From the NCBI GenBank assembly GCA_011009095.1, contig VTPC01004451.1:148879-212878 (forward strand): DNA of 64,000 bases, read 5' to 3'. The notes below the pieces were generated by a model. It worked only from the letters and a program-made list of their open reading frames with translations, ran no database searches and was not told the DNA's origin. Origin of the DNA: Ignelater luminosus (taxonomy: Eukaryota > Arthropoda > Insecta > Coleoptera > Elateridae). Below are positions 59,179 to 64,000 of this stretch, piece after piece; the stretch's first letter is position 1; each line of letters starts with the position of its first letter. The position numbers were made by a program, and so were the translations under genes.

Positions 59179-60600
59179 TAGATTTATCTTTCCTGTAATC
59201 ATTCAAAAACTAGAGTTGACGCCGTTTCTCTACGGCTTCTCTGGGCCTTTCTCATAGTGCCATGCTAGCCCGACCGCGCTGTTGCGCGATTTTACTTGTA
59301 TTTAGACATACTAAGGACATTATATGGTGACGCTTCGTGCCTCCATGCCCTCGCATATAACAAGCCTTCGATTTTCTAACCTTTTGAGTCACCGAACACC
59401 CTGCAGATTTATTTTTCCAATAATCATTCGAAAACTAGAGTTGACGCCGTTTCTCTACGGCTTCTCTGAGCTTCTCTCACAGTGCCATATTAACCCGACA
59501 GCGCTGTTGCGTGATTCTACTTGTATTTAGGCATACCAAGATAATTTCATGGTGACGCTTTGCGCTGGTACTCCCTCCCATGTAAAAAGGCTTCGATTTT
59601 CTAACCTTCTTAGTCACAGACCACCCTGTAGATTTATTTTTTCCAATAATCATTCGAAAACTGGAGTTGACTCCGTTTCTCTACGGCTTCTCTGAGGCTA
59701 TTTCACACTATCACACTAGCCCGAACTCGCTGTTGCGCGATTATACTTATGTTCAGGCATACTGAGAAAATTACAATGGTGGCGCTTCGCGCTGGCATGC
59801 CCACTCATATAACAAGGCTTCGACTTTCTAACCTTCTGAGTTATGGAACACCCTGCAGACTTATTTTTCCAATAATCATTGGAAAACTAGAGTTGACTTC
59901 GTTTCTCTGTGGCTTCTCTGAGCCTTTTCACATTGTCACACTAACCAAAGAGCTTATTTAGTGGCGCTTCGCGCTTTCATGCAAGATCACCTATGGTAAC
60001 CAGTTGTCGTACTCTCGCATCATCTCCCGTAACAAGTCGACTTTCTAAGAGGAGATTATTTGGTGGCGCTTCGCGCTTGCTTGCACTTTGCTGTTTTTTA
60101 ACCTCTTACTGTACAAGATTTTATACAGAGATGCTTCGCTCTTCCATTTCAGGTCGCTTTAGGCGTCCAATTCTTGAATTTTGCCCTCTTCGTCGCAGTG
60201 ATTTTTAATCTGCGTCGCTTGCAGAATAAACAACGTCAAGCTATCGCGTTTTACTTTTTAATACTCTTAGACGCAGCAGCATTCCGTGCTTTTATGGAAG
60301 GCTGCCTAAGGCGGCCAACGATCGGAATTTGCTTTCTCTACTGAAAAGATTAATATTTTTTAATCCTGCACCACTGATCACGTTGTCGTAGTTCACGCGA
60401 AAAGCAGACTCTTAATCCCGGCATCGCCTCGCTGTGTCACGGTCAAAAGGCGCTTCTGTGCTTCTCCACCACCAGCCGTAGGAGTAACTTCTAGGGCCGG
60501 CTGCTAAAATATTTTCTCAGCACGCTTCTGTTCTCAACCTTCTTAGCTGAATCTCATCACGTTGCGTCGCTTTGCGCTTGCATGCAATGCCGTCTCTTGC
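59170..60600. repeat. Tandem array E, 226-bp units, then degenerate continuation
   Basis: TAGAGTTGAC or its variants start at 59211, 59436, 59662 and 59888 (periods 225, 226, 226). Each unit has GCCGTTTCTCTACGGCTTCT, GCTGTTGCGCGA and GGTG-CGCTTCGCGCT, and CACCCTGYAGATTTAT. After 60000 the units decay (CTTCGCGCTTGC, then CTAAGGCGGCCAACGATCGG at 60307). Read-through frames are not genes. Confidence 0.8.
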
Positions 60601-60739
60601 AATAAAATTAGATAAATAGATAGTTTCAAGTTTTCAATTCTTCGCGTCGTGTTATTGTACTCCAGATCACCAGCAAGCGGTGCCTACGTCGCCGTAGTTC
60701 GGTATGCATTTTCGATCGGTTATTGGTCCACAGCATGAA

Positions 60740-61340
60740 CAACTGGGAACCGGGCAGCTCCCGGCGGATTTCTTCCGGCAGGTACATCTCTCGGCGGCCT
60801 TTTTCCGGCATGGACTTCTTTCGGCACGGATGTCTTCCGGCACGGAAGTATCCCTGGACGGATCTCTCCCGTCGTGGATTTCTCTCGGCACCGATATTTC
60901 CCGGCATACACGTAGAATTGGGGTTTCGACTATGCTTAGTCCACAATATCATGTAGTAACATAATATTGCGCTGGTTATAACCAGTCATCAGCGAGAGAG
61001 CTTGTTAGATGTTTGGTTAAAGGTTAGGTTAGAGGTTGAGTTAGAGGTTAGTCTATAGGTTAGCTTAGAGATTAGGTTAGAGCTTAAGTTAGAGGTTAGG
61101 TTACAGGTTAGGTGAGAGGTTAGGTTAGAAGTTAGGTTAATGGTTAGGTTAGAGGTTGTAACCAGCTCAATATTACGTTACTACATGATATTGTGGACTG
61201 AACATAGTTGATACCCCAATTTTACGTGTATCCCGGGAGAGATCCGTGCCGGAAGATATCCGTTCCGCGAAAAGTCCATGCCGGGGAAAAGCCACCTGGA
61301 AAAATACGCCGGGAGATGTCTGCAACCCGAACAATTCAGT
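60740..61340. mobile_element. Fold-back element with 16-bp minisatellite arms and TTAGG-like core
   Basis: Core arms 60906-60984 and 61156-61230 are inverted copies (ACACGTA-AATTGGGGT, CCACAATATCATGTAGTAAC, GCTGGTTA-AACC). Outward, each arm continues as a 16-bp minisatellite (GGATNTCTYCCGGCAC), about nine units on the left (to 60760) and four or five on the right (to about 61300). The centre holds eleven gap-free 12-bp units. All frames tend to be open, so the minus frame 60626-60952 (108 codons) is treated as repeat read-through. No transposase is present. Confidence 0.8.
61022..61153 (+). repeat. (GGTTAGGTTAGA)11, TTAGG-like minisatellite
   Basis: Exactly eleven 12-bp units with substitutions but no indels; a likely twelfth, more diverged unit lies at 61010-61021. 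Each unit contains TTAGG- and TTAGA-type steps like the insect telomere repeat TTAGG. It forms the loop of the fold-back element. Confidence 0.85.
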
Positions 61341-62345
61341 ATATCGTTTTCTTCCTCTTTTGAAGTTACCCTTTTCCAAAGCAGCTAATTTTCGCCTTTG
61401 GCGGCCTACGGTCGTTTTTCGCTCATCACACTGATAATATTCAGAAGGAAAATTCGGAATTTGAAGTGAAAGAGGTATCAGCCCTTAGATCCTAAGGGCG
61501 CCTGAGCAAACCCTCCCAAACTTCTAGTAACCAATTAGCAAAACGACTTTTTGGAAATCAATACAAAGACTCGACTTGCCTGATAGTATTAAGTTGAACA
61601 CCAAGACAGCATGCCAAAAATAAGACTTTTTGACCAAGACTTGCCAAGGAGCTGAGATTTGGATTTTCCGAGCAAATTTGATTTTTACAGATGTGAATTG
61701 ATGAGCGACACTTTTTTTAATGCGTGAAAAGAGATTAATTAAAGTTAAAAGCAATTCCGAAACTTTTGTGTTAAAATCAAGACTTGGGCATGATCTTGAA
61801 TTTACCAAAATTTAGAAATATGACGATACCAAGACTGAACCCTTTTTTGGTTTTACTACCTTGGTCTTATGAACAGTATGAGATCCTTCTTTCTGTTGCC
61901 ATGAAAATCGTAACCATCTCGATGTATTAGAATCATCAGGAGATTTTTTATTTTTACCAGGCGTTTGGCCCAATTAGCTACCGATACCAGTTTTAATTAT
62001 TTTTTTAATGGAGTCCCCTTTTGTATATGACGCTTTGGAATATTTTACAAATTCCAATAAAGGACATAGTACATATTTCAAAATTTAAAAAAATAGATAC
62101 TCTGCAAACATGGCGAGTTACACAAAGAAAAAATTGATTTGAGAAGTAATTGGGAATTTTCTAGATCTTATAAGAAAGTTAGGGATAGAATTTAATGTAA
62201 TTAAATGGAATAATTTTAATAAAGAAAAGAACAAAATGAATATGAAATTTTTCTTTTTTTGCCAAGTAAGCAAAAATTTAGCACATTCTTCACTATTACA
62301 GAAGACAATATGAAATAAAAATTCTAGACATAATAGCAGACAAAG
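61340..62345. other. Non-coding, degenerate repeat
   Basis: CGCCTTTGGCGGCCTACGGTCG at 61394 echoes array B. CCCTTAG and CTAAGGG form a hairpin near 61482-61498. 61550-61880 resembles the degenerate 44-46 kb repeat in wording (CCAAAA, GACTTGGGCATGATCTTGAA). No gene seen. Confidence 0.5.
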
Positions 62346-62349
62346 CAGA

Positions 62350-62471
62350 AAAAAAATTGTGAATGGGATGCGGCGGAAGGAACCGGCCGGCGGATGTTGG
62401 GCGCATAATTCTCATTCATCACGGTCGAGAATGAAAAGCGAAAGTTCGGAATTTCCCGTTCACATGTCTGC

Positions 62472-62506
<35 letters not shown>

Positions 62507-62665
62507 TGCGTCTGCCCCGTCGTCGAAGTCGTCGAAGTCGTCGAATACATTTTTATATTTATACAGATACTACACATAAATATAAAACGGAATTAGCGCG
62601 AGAGCGACAGTATGCGATGATGCAGCAAAAAATAGAAATCTCTCCGCAATTAGGTTAGATAGAAA
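62350..62665. other. GC-richer islet around (TG)15; nothing coding supported
   Basis: GGCGGAAGGAACCGGCCGGC precedes a (TG)15 run at 62475-62505 and GTCGTCGAAGTCGTCGAAG. A CGGAATTTCCCG site (62449-62460) resembles a Rel/NF-kB site, which may be chance. The 99-codon frame at 62359 reads through the microsatellite. Confidence 0.3.
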
Positions 62666-63399
62666 AGTTTCATGTTCGTATCATACTGCTACAAGAAGGG
62701 AACGGCGGTCACATTGATGATTTATGCTTTATTAATGCAAAAGTGTGATACGTAAATTAAATGGTATTAATTGTTAGTAATTGGCATTGATAATTGTAAT
62801 ACGTAACGGATTATGCCATTGCAATTGGTTTACATCCGCAAGTACTTTAATTCAACCTTTCACCTTTTTTTATCAGAACCGTCCTTGTATTGTAAGATCC
62901 TAATTGAGTGTGGTGGCATGGCTGGCTTTTTTCCTGAAACTCCTTCAAAGTACTGTTTAGTTTCTTTTGTTTGCTTAATAATAATCGAGATTTATGTTGA
63001 AAATTCTCAAAAAAACACCTTTTGCTTGAATGTGCGAACGGTAAACAATTAATGCACAGCATTGTTTGAAAACATGGCCATTTATGTTTTAGTCATGGAA
63101 TAACCAGAAAGTTAATCTAATCTAATCTGGAACTCCATGAATATTGAATATTTATTTGAAAATTAAACTATTGAGGCTTGTTTATATTAGATAAAATGCT
63201 AGAAATTCCTAGATTACTACAAAAAAATACTTTAGGGATCTTTCACAGTTAAATGAACTCTTCTAAACATAATTATTTTGTTTCATTATACTGACATCAA
63301 TTAAAGCTTTTTTTACAAGAAGCATATTTCGAATTTAAGGCTTCTGCTGTATTATACTTCAGAGCAGCTGCCAGTTTTGAGGATTTAAGATGGCCTTGA
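62665..63399. other. Non-coding, AT-rich
   Basis: No supported gene or delimited repeat. Short open frames on both strands near 62813-63062 have no recognised motif. Confidence 0.5.
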
Positions 63400-63570
63400 T
63401 ACACTGATCATCGATATTTTTTGTTTAATGCTCGTCATGTTTGCGGAATATCTTGATTTAAATCACGCGACTAGAACCGGCAGCCATTTTGTACAGTTAT
63501 TGTAATTTAACCTAAATTAATACATCGATGAAATATCGAAGATATGTCACGGGATACCACCCTGTATTTT
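63400..63570. repeat. Dispersed repeat, second copy of the 58.9-59.2 kb family
   Basis: TATCTTGATTTAAATCACGC and, further on, ACATCGATGAAATATCGAAG, ATATGTCACGGGATACCACC, CTGTA match the 58.93-59.18 kb copy in the same order. Confidence 0.6.
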
Positions 63571-64000
63571 CCTATTTTATATTTTATTCCACTATAAAAT
63601 GCTCGAACTTGAATAAATAAATTTGCACGATCCACTTTAAGATATATTACGTATTTGAATATAATGTAAATTGCAGTGACCTAGATGTTAAGAAGGTAAA
63701 CCCAAAGGAAGCAAGAGAACCTGAGCGTGTGCACTCTTACTTAAAAACCAACTACCATAGGTCATGATAACAATTTTAACGGGAAATAGAACGCCAAGAA
63801 GGATTATCAGCGCATCTCATCATCATCATCCCACTACATTTTCAGTTTTCATGCTTGCCAAACAAATTTCGCTTGTTAATCCTATTTGAAATGCGAGACT
63901 AAACTTCATCTTAACCAAAAATCTCTTTATAGAGCCAAAAAACGTCCAGTTAGACCGACGCGGTCTAGACGTCTGCGTCCTTGCTTGCTTGCTTGCTTGC
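63571..64000. other. Non-coding; TTGC microsatellite at the edge
   Basis: Ends in five TTGC units (about 63981-64000) that run out of the window. GACCGACGCGGTC hairpin just before. No gene seen. Confidence 0.5.

Noticed and set aside
60626-60952. 108-codon minus-strand frame rich in Arg, Glu and Pro
   Set aside because: It reads through the 16-bp minisatellite of the fold-back element, and several other frames on both strands are equally open there.

Overview
The window looks like nuclear DNA of an insect, probably a beetle. It is AT-rich, with many TTAATTAA-type stretches and AAT/CA microsatellites, has no compact gene layout, and is dominated by transposable-element debris and degenerate tandem arrays. 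The order-level guess rests on the general feel of the LINE, Penelope and CAGGGTG-ended repeats, not on a database match. Two 10-N runs (11786-11795 and 44589-44598) mark assembly gaps, each inside a tandem array.

The only convincing host coding sequence is two small plus-strand exons with good splice signals: 6632-6766 and 41405-41497. If joined they stay open in one frame and place a strongly hydrophobic, signal-peptide-like stretch at the end of the second exon, which closes in phase 1. This suggests the 5' part of a gene for a secreted or membrane protein with a 34.6 kb intron. The gene could not be named, and most of the window is then its intron and what follows.

Region by region: 1-3.4 kb is AT-rich non-coding. 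3.4-5.4 kb is a complex repeat split by a hAT-like miniature element. 7.5-8.5 kb and 10.5-12.7 kb are degenerate arrays (the second about 155 bp per unit). 15.06-15.84 kb is a nested fold-back element, followed by a decayed reverse transcriptase trace. 19.3-20.8 kb is an expanded 27-bp minisatellite inside the same MITE family. 20.9-21.9 kb has one TIR element with a clean 343-bp hAT MITE inside it. 25.85-29.1 kb is an array with GGCCGCC palindromes, broken by a TIR transposon that itself carries a Penelope-like fragment. 32.0-33.25 kb is another array, abutting a 5'-truncated LINE (33.26-34.8 kb). 37.4-38.9 kb is an unexplained GC-richer island. 43.9-46.7 kb is degenerate array holding a 166-bp tandem block and a third MITE copy with a perfect 8-bp target duplication. 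50.4-50.9 and 53.6 kb hold pogo-like ends. 55.45-56.2 kb and 59.2-60.6 kb are further arrays (the latter 226 bp per unit). 60.74-61.34 kb is a fold-back element whose centre is eleven exact-length 12-bp units resembling the insect telomere repeat TTAGG.

The most unusual content is structural: fold-back and miniature elements that carry their own minisatellites, and several separate arrays sharing a short palindromic GGTGGCC-like core. No operon-like gene set, CRISPR array, tRNA or rRNA was seen.
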